Positions 45,801-53,848 of a DNA stretch of 64,000 nt are shown one piece after another. The position numbers and the translations under genes are program-made. This DNA is from Caballeronia calidae (GTDB lineage: Bacteria > Pseudomonadota > Gammaproteobacteria > Burkholderiales > Burkholderiaceae). The stretch lies in the NCBI RefSeq assembly GCF_900044055.2, contig NZ_FCOX02000008.1, positions 62,001-126,000 on the forward strand, in the 5' to 3' direction. The notes under the pieces were generated by a model. The model saw only the letters and a list, made by a program, of their open reading frames with translations, did no database searches and had not been told where the DNA came from. Each line of letters starts with the position of its first letter. The first letter of the stretch is position 1.

Positions 45801-47405
45801 CGTGCTCAGGCCGGTCGAGAGCGAATTGACGCCCGAGGTCACCGTGCTCAAGCCCGTCGACGTCGAAGTCGACAGCGATGCAAGACCCGACGTCACCGTA
45901 CTCACGCCGGTCGACAGCGAACCCACATCGGACGTCACCGTGCTGAGCCCCGTCGAGAGCGAGTTGACGCCCGAGGTCACCGTGCTCAAACCCGTCGAGG
46001 TCGAAGTCGACAGCGACGCAAGACCCGACGTCACCGTACTCACGCCCGTCGACAGCGAACCCACGTCGGACGTCACCGTGCTCAGGCCCGTCGACAGCGA
46101 ATTGACGCCCGAGGTCACCGTGCTCAAGCCCGTCGACGTCGAAGTCGACAGCGATGCAAGACCCGACGTCACCGTGCTCACGCCCGTCGACAGCGAACCC
46201 ACATCGGACGTCACCGTGCTCAGGCCCGTCGAGAGCGAACCCACGTCGGAGGTCACCGTGCTCACGCCCGTCGAAAGCGAACCCACGTCGGACGTCACCG
46301 TGCTCAAGCCCGTCGAGAGCGAGCCCACGTCGGACGTCACCGTGCTCAGGCCCGTCGAAAGCGAACCCACGTCGGACGTCACCGTGCTCAGGCCCGTCGA
46401 CGTCGAAGTCGACAGCGATGCAAGACCCGACGTCACCGTACTCACGCCCGTCGACAGCGAACCCACATCGGAGGTCACCGTGCTCAAGCCCGTCGACAGC
46501 GAGCCCACGTCGGAGGTCACCGTGCTCAAGCCCGTCGACGTCGATGTCGACAGCGACGCAAGACCCGACGTCACCGTACTCACGCCCGTCGACAGCGAAC
46601 CCACGTCGGAAGTCACCGTGCTCAGCCCGGTCGACAGCGAACCCACGTCGGACGTCACCGTGCTCAGCCCGGTCGAAAGCGAACCCACGCTGGACGTCAC
46701 CGTGCTCAGCCCCGTCGAGAGCGAGCCCACGCTGGACGTCACCGTGCTGAGCCCTGTCGACAGCGAACCGACTTTGGACGTCACGGTGCTCAAGCCCGTC
46801 GAGGTCGAAGTCGACAACGAGCTTATCTTGCCATCGAGACTGGAGAACACATCGTAGAGCTGCCCGCCGTTGACGGCTTCCTGGCTGCCAGCACTAGTGT
46901 CCCCGTCCCCCAGCCCTGTGATCTTGTATCCATTGGCATTGATGCCCGAGCCGACAGATAAGGCCCCACTGATGTTGGTTTGCTGCGCGGTCACGGCAAC
47001 CGTCGTAATTCCGGAAGCCGTAGTGATGGACAAGCGGTCCGCCCCTGCGGTGCCTATCTTGATCGTGTTGCTGTCGACGGCTAATGCATAAGCGCCGGCC
47101 GAACCGAGTGTGGTGAACGCCATAAAACCCGTGCCGGCCTTACTCGCGTCATCGCAGTCAGTGCCGAACTGCGGACCCGCAGCCGACGACATAAAGCAGT
47201 TCTGATTTCCGGTGCCGAAGGTGCCAATGGCATAGCCGTTCGACGGTCCCACCGCCTGCGCCCCCCCTGCCCCCAACGCCGCCGCAGCAGCAGCCACCGC
47301 CACCACTGACTTCCGTGCACCCTTCCCCTTTGTCCGGGTATTTTCAGACACGACGACCCACTCCCCCTGCGCCTGACTCCAAACCACCTTATGCGTTCTA
47401 TTCAT
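42828..47405 (-). CDS. Trimeric autotransporter adhesin (YadA/BoaA-type)
   Basis: A 1525-residue type Vc secreted adhesin. It begins with an ESPR-type extended signal (MNRTHKVVWSQAQGEWVVVS, hydrophobic core ending GAQA near residue 51), then a collagen-free coiled-coil stalk of 14-residue repeats (about residues 190-660). Head/neck modules follow (ESVAIGGAAV, NSVALGSNSVAD, ITNVAAGIDSTDAVNVSQL), and a C-terminal YadA beta-barrel anchor (about 1430-1525, ending VGFTIGAGHQW). Three chains form one barrel and display the stalk on the cell surface for host or matrix binding. Two adjacent 207-residue head segments are nearly identical. TGAGGC precedes the ATG. Ends in a strong terminator. Confidence 0.93.
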   Translation of the reverse strand: MNRTHKVVWSQAQGEWVVVSENTRTKGKGARKSVVAVAAAAAALGAGGAQAVGPSNGYAIGTFGTGNQNCFMSSAAGPQFGTDCDDASKAGTGFMAFTTLGSAGAYALAVDSNTIKIGTAGADRLSITTASGITTVAVTAQQTNISGALSVGSGINANGYKITGLGDGDTSAGSQEAVNGGQLYDVFSSLDGKISSLSTSTSTGLSTVTSKVGSLSTGLSTVTSSVGSLSTGLSTVTSSVGSLSTGLSTVTSDVGSLSTGLSTVTSDVGSLSTGVSTVTSGLASLSTSTSTGLSTVTSDVGSLSTGLSTVTSDVGSLSTGVSTVTSGLASLSTSTSTGLSTVTSDVGSLSTGLSTVTSDVGSLSTGLSTVTSDVGSLSTGVSTVTSDVGSLSTGLSTVTSDVGSLSTGVSTVTSGLASLSTSTSTGLSTVTSGVNSLSTGLSTVTSDVGSLSTGVSTVTSGLASLSTSTSTGLSTVTSGVNSLSTGLSTVTSDVGSLSTGVSTVTSGLASLSTSTSTGLSTVTSGVNSLSTGLSTVTSDVGSLSTGLSTVTSDVGSLSTGLSTVTSGVNSLSTGFDSLSSSTSTGLSTVTSSVASLSTGLSTATSNIASLSTGIDTLSASTSTAVISLSTGIDTLSTSTSTAVGSLSTGVSSLSVALSNTVQYDTPDHTSVTFGTLGTPVTLDNVAPGAVNENSLQAVNGSQLFATAQSVADALGGGASVDSDGKVTPPTYTFTDKDNSTFDNVGDALTNLDGRVTQNTNDITTINTSLSTIYNTGIKYFHANSTLADSSPTGAESVAIGGAAVASADNSVALGSNSVADQANTVSVGAPDAERRITNVAAGIDSTDAVNVSQLTSTISTSLANTVTYDDPSRTRITLHAEDPAAQVTIDNVANGKVDATSHEAINGSQLFATAQSTADALGGGASVDADGKIVKPSYTFTDKDNSTFDNVGDALTNLDGRVTQNTNDITTINTSLSTIYNTGIKYFHANSTLADSSPTGAESVAIGGAAVASADNSVALGSNSVADQANTVSVGAPDAERRITNVAAGIDSTDAVNVSQLTSTISTSLANTVTYDDPSRTRITLHAEDPAAQVTIDNVANGKVDATSHEAINGSQLFATAQSTADALGGGASVDADGKVTPPTYTFKDNSTYNTVGGALTNLDDRVTQNTANIATINNTLNNINEGGGITYFHANSTLNDSSATGTESVAIGGNAQAAANNAVALGSNSVADRDNSVSVGAKGAERQITNVAAGTADTDAVNVSQLKQAGLINGDGSSKTAVTYDTKADGTTDYSSLTLGDGTVNTTIHNVGEGVAGTDAVNVNQMNAAIDRVTNIAETGGNPMFAAQGNRDTEAASATGAHATAMGANASATADNSVALGANSVADRVNTVSVGSAGNERQITNVADGTQATDAVNVRQLNLAAAQSQSYTDSRIAGVQSQINDVSKTAYGGIAAAMAAAGLPQPTTPGKTMVAIAGARYAGASGAAIGISYVTQDDKWVVKASGNTSSSGNVGFTIGAGHQW
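43990..44610 (-). repeat. 621-bp tandem duplication in the adhesin, copy 2
   Basis: The 621-nt segment at 43990-44610 aligns with 44611-45231 at an exact 621-bp offset. I see only a few substitutions, for example GGATCGTCG/GGATCATCG and CGGCCGTCG/CGGCCATCG, plus a changed edge. It encodes a 207-residue head/neck module. A further, clearly diverged module follows at lower coordinates. Confidence 0.85.
44611..45231 (-). repeat. 621-bp tandem duplication in the adhesin, copy 1
   Basis: Partner of the 43990-44610 repeat, same reading frame and phase, so the duplication preserves the open frame. The near identity implies recent duplication or ongoing gene conversion. Confidence 0.85.
45430..46840 (-). 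repeat. Stalk repeat array: 42-bp units encoding SLSTGLSTVTSDVG
   Basis: The 14-residue unit SLSTGLSTVTSDVG and close variants (TSSVG, TSGVN, and an 18-residue form SLSTSTSTGLSTVTSGLA) recur dozens of times over about 1.4 kb. The 42-bp periodicity is in frame, so slippage or recombination changes stalk length in 14-residue steps. On the opposite strand it leaves an artefactual 476-codon open frame. Confidence 0.85.
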
Positions 47406-48312
47406 AAAAAAAGCCTCAAAAATTCAAATTTCTCAAAATGCAATATCACGGCGTAAAACGCCTGCTCGTCAGCGCAGAGACAAACAGTTTGTCGCGGAGA
47501 ACCTACCGGTGCCGATGTGGAAGAAATGATGCAAACCCCGGCTTAAATAACTTGCCAGAGAGCACGAATCCAACACCGTTTTTGGTATTGCTTATCTCAG
47601 AAAGAGCGGGTTATCCTGACCGAGAATTGATGCCGCACGATTGCCGCGCAATTCTTGGTTTTTCTTTGACTTTTTTCAATTGAGGAATTCTTAAAATCGA
47701 GTGTAAAAATGCTCGATTCCTAGATGGTCGCAAGGCTTCTTCATCAAATCCGAATACATTTAGCTGCTCAACGGCAGTTAAAATACCCAATTAGCGATAT
47801 TGGCAGTCAATTCATAAATATAGATGCCAAAACGCAAACAAATTATTGGCGCTGACGCAGTGAAACAAGCCACTGATATTTGAAAAGTCTGAAGCCGAGA
47901 AACCCATTCGGTTTCGTTTGGCGTTCATGGCCACGACTCAGGAGAGCGGTCATGTAATCGCGAAAAGGCAATAAAAATGTCGGCGGTCGCTGTTGATGCC
48001 AGAGCCCACGCTGCCCGTTGAGCGAATCGGGCAGCAAGCCAGTGGCCGTCCGCTGTGGGGGCAATCGCCATGAATGGCAATTCCGTGTCGTGAGCCTGCC
48101 CGGTCGATAGTTCGAGCGTCTTGAAAGACAGGCGCCGCTCTACGACAACGCCAGCGCCGCTCAAGGCCCTCTGGCAGCGACACGTACGCGCAAGCCCCCA
48201 CCGGCAAGTCGTCAGCCACGATCCGTCGATTGCGCCAGGGTTGATGCGACCGGGCACGCGTCAGACCGCGGCCCGAAAAACCTGGGGCGGCTCAGAAAAT
48301 CCCCCCGAGCGC
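47406..48312. other. 907-nt partly AT-rich region with decayed-looking sequence
   Basis: The part nearest the adhesin (47430-47960) is markedly AT-rich compared with the rest of the window and presumably carries the adhesin promoter. It has T- and A-runs and an inverted repeat AATCGAG/CTCGATT (47695-47718). From about 47840 to 48260 several minus-strand frames of 70-110 codons interleave, with protein-like stretches such as LPVGACAYVSLPEGLE, but no single intact frame; they may be remnants of a disrupted gene. No family recognised, no RNA gene seen. Confidence 0.5.
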
Positions 48313-49833
48313 CTAGGTTCCCCGCACCCCACCGCCCGATCGCGCCACAGCCGCCGGCAGATCGAATCGAAACGTGGTCCCCGCACCCTCGCCATCGACC
48401 AATCGAATCTGGCTGCCGTGCAACTGCAGCATGCGCTGCACGATCAGCAGGCCCAACCCTCCCCGATGCGCGCCACCCGATGCGAACGGCCGCTGAAAGA
48501 GCGCATCGCGCATCGCGGGCGGAATGCCTGGTCCCGTGTCGCTGACGGTGACCTCGACTCGGTCGGCAGGATCGCCCGCATTCGCGAGCGTCACTTCCAC
48601 CAGCCCTTGCGCGGGGGTATGCCGGATCGCGTTGTCGAGCAGGTTCGTGAGCACGCGCTCGATCATGGCCAGGTCCGCCATCACGACGGCCAGGCGCGGC
48701 GCGATCCGCGCGTTGAGTCGCACGCCGCGCGATTGCGCCGGCAACTCGAACTTCTCGAACACATCCTGCACGAGATCGGCCAGCGAGAACGGTTCGGCTT
48801 CCGGCGCGACCATGCCGTGTTCCAGCTTCGCAAGCTCGAACAGCGACTGTGCGAGACGGCCGACCTTCGCGCTCTGCGCGAGCGCGATCGACAGATAGCG
48901 GCGGCGGTCCGCCTCGCCGAGCGTGTCCGACTTGAGCGCAAGCGTCTCCAGATAGCCATGCAGCGACGACAGCGGCGTGCGCAGATCGTGCGAAATATTG
49001 GCGACCATCTCGCGCCGCTCGCGATCCTGCCGGCCGAGCTCGCGCCATTGCTCGCCGATTCGGTCCGCCATCTGCGCGAAGGCGCTCTCGAGCACGACGA
49101 TCTCATCGCGCTCGTCGGCGCGTGGATCGGGTCCGTCGTCGAGGGGCATCGATGGCAACGGCGGTTCCGTGGGCGCGCCGCGCGCGTCGAACTTGCGCAT
49201 CGCTTCGGTCAGGCGGCGCAGCGGCCGCGTGACGAGCCCGAATGCGACCACGCCCGCGACGAGGCCGAGCAGCGTGACGAGCCCCATCGACGCGAGCGTG
49301 GTGCGCAACACCGTGCTCGCCGATGCCTTCGCCGCGAGCGCATCATGCTCCTCGCCGAGCAGCACGACATAGACGTAGCCGAACGGCGGCTTGCCCGGCG
49401 CCGCGAGCGGCGCGGCGCTGAAGACCTTGCGCGTGTCGATGCTGCGCGGATCGTCGCCCGGAATCGGCAAGGGATCGCCGTTCAGGAACGCGCGCACCGG
49501 CGCGAGATCGATGTGATCGCGCTTCAGGTGCCCGGGCGGCGCATCGTCGGCGCGGATGCGGCCCGCGGCATCGAGCAGATAGACCTCGACGCTCGGGTTC
49601 ACCACCATCAGCTGACTGAAGAGACGGCGCACGGCGGGGGCGTCGATGTCGTTCGCATCGGCGAGCGCGCCATCACGCGCGATATGCGCCGCGAGCCCGC
49701 GCGACAGGCTTTGAATGACCTCCTTCTCGCGCAGATCGCTCGCGCGGATCTGCAGCCACGCCGACGCGCCGCAACAGGCGAGCAGCAGCACGCAAAACAC
49801 CGCGAAGAGCCGTTGCGACAGCGTGAGCTTCAC
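48313..49833 (-). CDS. Sensor histidine kinase (EnvZ/OmpR-type system)
   Basis: A 506-residue membrane kinase: first span about residues 8-28, periplasmic sensor loop about 29-175, second span 177-200, HAMP linker (LVTRPLRRLTEAMRKFD), HisKA with phospho-His282 (MVANISHDLRTPLSSLHGYL) and HATPase_c with N-box VLTNLLDNAIRHTPAQ, G1 DTGPGIPPA and G2 GGLGLLIVQ. The GTG start at 49833 overlaps the response-regulator stop as GTGA. Divergent from the msrB-dipZ-msrA operon, so a role in sensing envelope oxidative damage is likely (inference). Confidence 0.9.
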   Translation of the reverse strand: MKLTLSQRLFAVFCVLLLACCGASAWLQIRASDLREKEVIQSLSRGLAAHIARDGALADANDIDAPAVRRLFSQLMVVNPSVEVYLLDAAGRIRADDAPPGHLKRDHIDLAPVRAFLNGDPLPIPGDDPRSIDTRKVFSAAPLAAPGKPPFGYVYVVLLGEEHDALAAKASASTVLRTTLASMGLVTLLGLVAGVVAFGLVTRPLRRLTEAMRKFDARGAPTEPPLPSMPLDDGPDPRADERDEIVVLESAFAQMADRIGEQWRELGRQDRERREMVANISHDLRTPLSSLHGYLETLALKSDTLGEADRRRYLSIALAQSAKVGRLAQSLFELAKLEHGMVAPEAEPFSLADLVQDVFEKFELPAQSRGVRLNARIAPRLAVVMADLAMIERVLTNLLDNAIRHTPAQGLVEVTLANAGDPADRVEVTVSDTGPGIPPAMRDALFQRPFASGGAHRGGLGLLIVQRMLQLHGSQIRLVDGEGAGTTFRFDLPAAVARSGGGVRGT

Positions 49834-50561
49834 GGCGCCGCGTCCTTGCCTTCCGGCGCCGGGGTCGCGAGCTTGTAGCCGTGGCCCCACACGGTGAGGA
49901 TGCGTTTCGGGTCCGCCGCGTCCCTCTCCACCTTCGCGCGCAACCGGTTGATATGCGTGTTCACGGTGTGCTCGTAGCCTTCGTGCCGATAGCCCCACAC
50001 CGCGTTGAGCAGGTCCATGCGCGAGAACACCTTGCCCGGATGACGCGCGAAGTGATAGAGCAGATCGAATTCGCGCGGCGTGAGCTCGATGCGCGCGCCA
50101 TCGACCCATGCTTCGCGCGCGAGCGGATCGATCGCGATGCCCGCCACTTCGATACGCCCCGCATCGAGCCGCGAATCTTTCGCGACCGCATCGACGCGGC
50201 GCAGCAGCGCCTTCACGCGCGCGACGAGTTCGAGTACCGAGAACGGCTTCGCGAGATAGTCATCGGCGCCGAGCTCGAGGCCGAGAATGCGATGCACCTC
50301 GCTCGAACGCGCGCTCGTGATGATGATCGGCGTATAGCGCGTCATCGCGCGCGCGCGGCGGCAGATTTCGAGGCCATCGACGCCCGGCAGCATCAGATCC
50401 AGAATCAGCGCATCCCAGCCGCCCTGTTCGAGCAGACGCAGACCTTCTGCGCCATCGGCGCTATGCACGACTTCATAGCGCTCGTCGCGCAGATTGAGAC
50501 TCAGCACATCGGCGATATGCACGTCGTCTTCGACGATCAGAATGCGTTTCGGATGATCCAT
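49830..50561 (-). CDS. OmpR/PhoB family response regulator
   Basis: A 243-residue regulator with a CheY-like receiver (RILIVEDDVHIADVLSLNLR; phosphoacceptor in ALILDLMLPGVDG; K in DDYLAKPFSVLEL) and a C-terminal winged-helix DNA-binding domain (PREFDLLYHFARHPGKVFSR, YEHTVNTHINRLRAKVE). Works with the overlapping histidine kinase gene. The 186-nt gap to divergent msrB should hold its binding sites; I could not define a direct repeat with confidence. Confidence 0.92.
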   Translation of the reverse strand: MDHPKRILIVEDDVHIADVLSLNLRDERYEVVHSADGAEGLRLLEQGGWDALILDLMLPGVDGLEICRRARAMTRYTPIIITSARSSEVHRILGLELGADDYLAKPFSVLELVARVKALLRRVDAVAKDSRLDAGRIEVAGIAIDPLAREAWVDGARIELTPREFDLLYHFARHPGKVFSRMDLLNAVWGYRHEGYEHTVNTHINRLRAKVERDAADPKRILTVWGHGYKLATPAPEGKDAAP

Positions 50562-50747
50562 GAGCGAATGTCATCGACGGACAAGGAACGATGCGCGCGC
50601 TGTCCGCAAAACTGAACACGCGCGTATGTGCCATTGTGCAGAAAAGCCCGCGGCCAAGTATCACATTTAATTTAACTTTCGGTGAGGACTCGGGGATACA
50701 CGCGCGCCTACGATGCGGCTAATCCACCCGATAACGAGGTTCGCATC

Positions 50748-51263
50748 ATGCCGACACGCCGCCGTTTTCTCCTGACGGGCACCATGGCCGCCACCGCCGC
50801 GTTCGCATTGGGCGGACGACTGCGCGCGCTCGCGGCCGGCGCACAGCCGCGGGCATCGTCGCAGGAGCAGTTTGAAATCGTCCATCCCGATGACGAATGG
50901 CGCCGCCTGCTGACGCCAGCGCAATACGACGTGCTGCGCCGCGAAGGCACCGAGCGCCCTTACACGAGCCCGCTGAACGGCGAGCATCGCGCGGGCACGT
51001 TCAGTTGCGCGGGCTGCAAGCTGGCGTTGTTCTCGTCGCGTACCAAGTTCGACAGTCACACGGGCTGGCCGAGCTTCTGGGCGCCGCTCGATCATGCGGT
51101 CGCGACGCGCATCGACAGTTCGTTCGGCATGGCGCGCACCGAAGTGCATTGCCGGCGCTGCGGCGGTCATCTGGGACACGTCTTCGATGACGGTCCGAAG
51201 CCCACCGGCCTGCGCTACTGCATGAACGGCATCGCGATGGACTTCACGCCGGACGCGGCCTGA
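50748..51263 (+). CDS. msrB: Peptide-methionine (R)-S-oxide reductase, Tat-exported
   Basis: A 171-residue MsrB with a twin-arginine-type signal (PTRRRFLLTGTMAATAAFAL). Zinc cysteines C87/C90 (CAGC) and C135/C138 (CRRC) and the nucleophile C158 (GLRYCMNG) are all present. The loop FDSHTGWPSF has Thr where some MsrBs carry the resolving Cys, so regeneration must use another thiol. Methionine-R-sulfoxide in periplasmic proteins is the expected substrate. ATG 50748 has GAGG upstream. First gene of the operon with dipZ and msrA. Confidence 0.9.
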   Translation: MPTRRRFLLTGTMAATAAFALGGRLRALAAGAQPRASSQEQFEIVHPDDEWRRLLTPAQYDVLRREGTERPYTSPLNGEHRAGTFSCAGCKLALFSSRTKFDSHTGWPSFWAPLDHAVATRIDSSFGMARTEVHCRRCGGHLGHVFDDGPKPTGLRYCMNGIAMDFTPDAA

Positions 51264-51301
51264 ATCGCGTTCACAACGATCAACCTCGACCCGACATCAT
51301 C

Positions 51302-53110
51302 ATGCTGCTCATCGTTCTTGCCTATCTCGGCGGCGCGCTGACGATCCTCAGTCCGTGCATCCTGCCCGTGCTCCCGTTCGTCTTCGCGCGCGCGGATCAG
51401 CCCTTCGTGAAAAGCGGCCTGCCCTTGCTGGCGGGCATGGGCCTGACCTTCGCGGCCGTGGCGACGCTCGCTGCGGTCGGCGGCGGCTGGGTCACGCAGG
51501 CGAATCAATACGGCCGCTGGGCCGCGATCGTCCTGCTCGCGGTGTTCGGTCTCACGCTGCTCTTGCCGCGCCTCGCCGAGCGCGTGATGCATCCGCTCGT
51601 CAGCGCGGGCAATCGGCTCACGGCATTCGCGCAACGCGGCGATGGGCAAACTCGCATCGGCGGATCGTTCCTGCTCGGCATCGCGACGGGCCTCTTGTGG
51701 GCGCCCTGTGCGGGCCCGATCCTCGGCCTCGTGCTGACGGGCGCGGCGCTGAACGGCGCGAGCGCCGGCACGACGCTGCTGCTGCTCGCCTATGCGGCCG
51801 GCGCGGCGACATCGCTCGCGGTGGCGTTGCTGATCGGCGGACGCGTATTCGCCGCGATGAAGCGCTCGCTCGGCGCGGGCGAATGGGTGCGGCGCGGCAT
51901 CGGCGCGGCGATGCTCGTCGGCGTCGTGGCGATCGCGCTCGGGCTCGACACCGGCGTGCTCGCCCGCGTATCGACGGTGGCGACATCGGGCATCGAGCAG
52001 CAGCTCGTCGACAAGCTGTCGAATCGCAATGGCGCGATGATGATGTCGTCGGTTAAAAGCAATGAAGCACCGGCCATGATGCGCGCAAGCACCGAACCGC
52101 CCCAATCCGCGAACCCCGCGCCGCTGCCCGTGGAAGGCACGCTGCCGCCGCTCGATGGCGCCGTGCAATGGCTCAACTCGCCGCCGCTCACGAAGGAAGC
52201 GCTGCGCGGCAAGGTCGTGCTCGTGGATGTCTGGACGTATTCATGCATCAACTGCCTGCGCACGCTGCCCTATCTCAAGAGCTGGGCGCAGAAGTACCGC
52301 GATCAGGGGCTCGTCGTGATCGGCGTTCATGCGCCGGAGTTCGCGTTCGAGCGCAACGTCGATAACGTGAAGCAGGCCGTTCACGATCTCGGCATCGACT
52401 ATCCCGTCGCGATCGACAACAACTATGCGATCTGGCGCGCGTTGAACAATCAGTACTGGCCGGCGCACTATTTCATCGACGCGCAGGGCAACATCCGCTA
52501 TCACCACTTCGGCGAAGGCGATTACGCGCACTCCGAGCATGTGATCCAGCAACTGCTCGCCGAAGCGGGCCACGGCGCGGCGCCCGCCATGACGATGACC
52601 GCGAAGAGCGCCGGCGAGCGCATCGGCGAAGGCGCGATGATGCAGGCCGATAACGCGGACATGCGCTCGCCGGAAACGTATATCGGCTATGAGCGCGCGG
52701 AGCAGTTCATGTCGCCGGGCGGGGAAACGCGCGACCGCACCCACGACTATGCCGCGCCGACATCGCTCGACGTCAACGACGGGGGCCTCGCGGGCGCATG
52801 GCGAGTCGGCGCCGAGCATGCGACGCTCGAAGGCGCGACGGGGCGCATCGTGTATCGCTTTCACGCGCGCGATCTGCATCTCGTGCTCGGGCCGTCGAAG
52901 GACGGCAAGCCCGTGCGCTTTCGCGTGAGCATCGATGGCGCCGCGCCGGGCGCATCGCACGGCAGCGACGTGCAGGCCGACGGAAGCGGCACCGTCACCG
53001 AAGAGCGCCTCTATCAGCTGGTTCGGCAAACGGGTCCTGTCGCGGACCGCACGTTCACGATCGAATTTCTCGATCCCGGTGTCGAAGCCTACGCATTCAC
53101 GTTCGGTTGA
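51302..53110 (+). CDS. dipZ: DipZ-type CcdA-thioredoxin fusion (cytochrome c biogenesis protein DipZ)
   Basis: A 602-residue electron conduit. The N-terminal CcdA/DsbD-gamma-like membrane domain (residues about 1-225) has C19 (ILSPCILPVLP) and C136 (LLWAPCAGP), and takes electrons from cytoplasmic thioredoxin. A periplasmic thioredoxin domain (about 280-420) has the active site C315-INC318 (WTYSCINCLR). A C-terminal beta domain about 450-602 resembles the DipZ C-terminal domain. It is placed between exported MsrB and MsrA, so it is the likely periplasmic reductant for both. No strong Shine-Dalgarno at the ATG, implying coupling. Confidence 0.9.
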   Translation: MLLIVLAYLGGALTILSPCILPVLPFVFARADQPFVKSGLPLLAGMGLTFAAVATLAAVGGGWVTQANQYGRWAAIVLLAVFGLTLLLPRLAERVMHPLVSAGNRLTAFAQRGDGQTRIGGSFLLGIATGLLWAPCAGPILGLVLTGAALNGASAGTTLLLLAYAAGAATSLAVALLIGGRVFAAMKRSLGAGEWVRRGIGAAMLVGVVAIALGLDTGVLARVSTVATSGIEQQLVDKLSNRNGAMMMSSVKSNEAPAMMRASTEPPQSANPAPLPVEGTLPPLDGAVQWLNSPPLTKEALRGKVVLVDVWTYSCINCLRTLPYLKSWAQKYRDQGLVVIGVHAPEFAFERNVDNVKQAVHDLGIDYPVAIDNNYAIWRALNNQYWPAHYFIDAQGNIRYHHFGEGDYAHSEHVIQQLLAEAGHGAAPAMTMTAKSAGERIGEGAMMQADNADMRSPETYIGYERAEQFMSPGGETRDRTHDYAAPTSLDVNDGGLAGAWRVGAEHATLEGATGRIVYRFHARDLHLVLGPSKDGKPVRFRVSIDGAAPGASHGSDVQADGSGTVTEERLYQLVRQTGPVADRTFTIEFLDPGVEAYAFTFG

Positions 53111-53134
53111 ACGAGACTTACGGAGCAAACAGAT

Positions 53135-53848
53135 ATGTCCAAGACCACCAGCAGGACTTTCAAGGCCGCGAGCGTGGCCGTGCTGTTCGCAGGCGCGTTC
53201 GCGTTGCAGCGCGCCGCGCATTCGAGCGAGGAAGCGGTGAAGATCCCGCCACCCGCGCGCGATGAAACCGCAGGCGCCGTGCACACTGAAACCGCCGTGT
53301 TCGCGGGCGGTTGCTTCTGGGGCGTGCAAGGCGTGTTTCAGCATGTGCGCGGCGTGAAGGAAGCGATGTCGGGCTATGCGGGCGGCGCTGCGAACACGGC
53401 GCAATACGAGCGCGTGAGCGAAGGCGATACCGGTCATGCCGAATCGGTGCGCATCACCTACGACTCGGCGCAGGTCACCTACGGCAAGCTGCTGCAGATC
53501 TTCTTCTCGGTCGCGCACAACCCGACCGAGCTGAACCGTCAGGGCCCGGATCACGGCACGCAATATCGCTCGGCCGTGTTTCCGACGAACGCGGCGCAGC
53601 GCGAGATCGTCGACGCGTATATCGCGCAGCTCGACAAGGCGCACGTGTATGGCGACAAGATCGTCACGAAGATCGAGGACTACAAGGGCTTTTATCCGGC
53701 GGAGGGCTATCACCAGAACTATTTGACGGACCATCCGGAAAGCCCGTATATCGCGATCAACGATCTGCCCAAGGTGGCGAATCTCAAGCAGATGTTTCCG
53801 GATGCGTACCGTCAGGACGCGGTGCTCGTGGCGGGCGCGTCCAGATAG
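53135..53848 (+). CDS. msrA: Peptide-methionine (S)-S-oxide reductase, exported, single-cysteine
   Basis: The 237-residue MsrA has a Sec signal or N-terminal anchor (residues about 8-28) and the catalytic motif FAGGCFWG with Cys60. Other conserved parts are GYAGG, HAESVRITYD and FFSVAHNPTELNRQGPDHGTQYRS. Cys60 is the only cysteine, so the usual resolving cysteines are missing. Acts on methionine-S-sulfoxide in periplasmic proteins. ACGGAG precedes ATG 53135. The 3' end overlaps the convergent aminotransferase by 37 nt. Confidence 0.92.
   Translation: MSKTTSRTFKAASVAVLFAGAFALQRAAHSSEEAVKIPPPARDETAGAVHTETAVFAGGCFWGVQGVFQHVRGVKEAMSGYAGGAANTAQYERVSEGDTGHAESVRITYDSAQVTYGKLLQIFFSVAHNPTELNRQGPDHGTQYRSAVFPTNAAQREIVDAYIAQLDKAHVYGDKIVTKIEDYKGFYPAEGYHQNYLTDHPESPYIAINDLPKVANLKQMFPDAYRQDAVLVAGASR

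Noticed and set aside
45430..46840. CRISPR-like array
   Set aside because: The periodic units are contiguous, coding and in frame, with no unique spacers, so this is a protein repeat.
45427..46857. 476-codon plus-strand open frame of repeated PVDSEPTSDVTVL-type residues
   Set aside because: Antisense shadow of the 42-bp stalk repeat; no ribosome site or family.
47438..47683. 81-codon plus-strand frame in the AT-rich region
   Set aside because: No Shine-Dalgarno, no family and unlikely composition; judged spurious.
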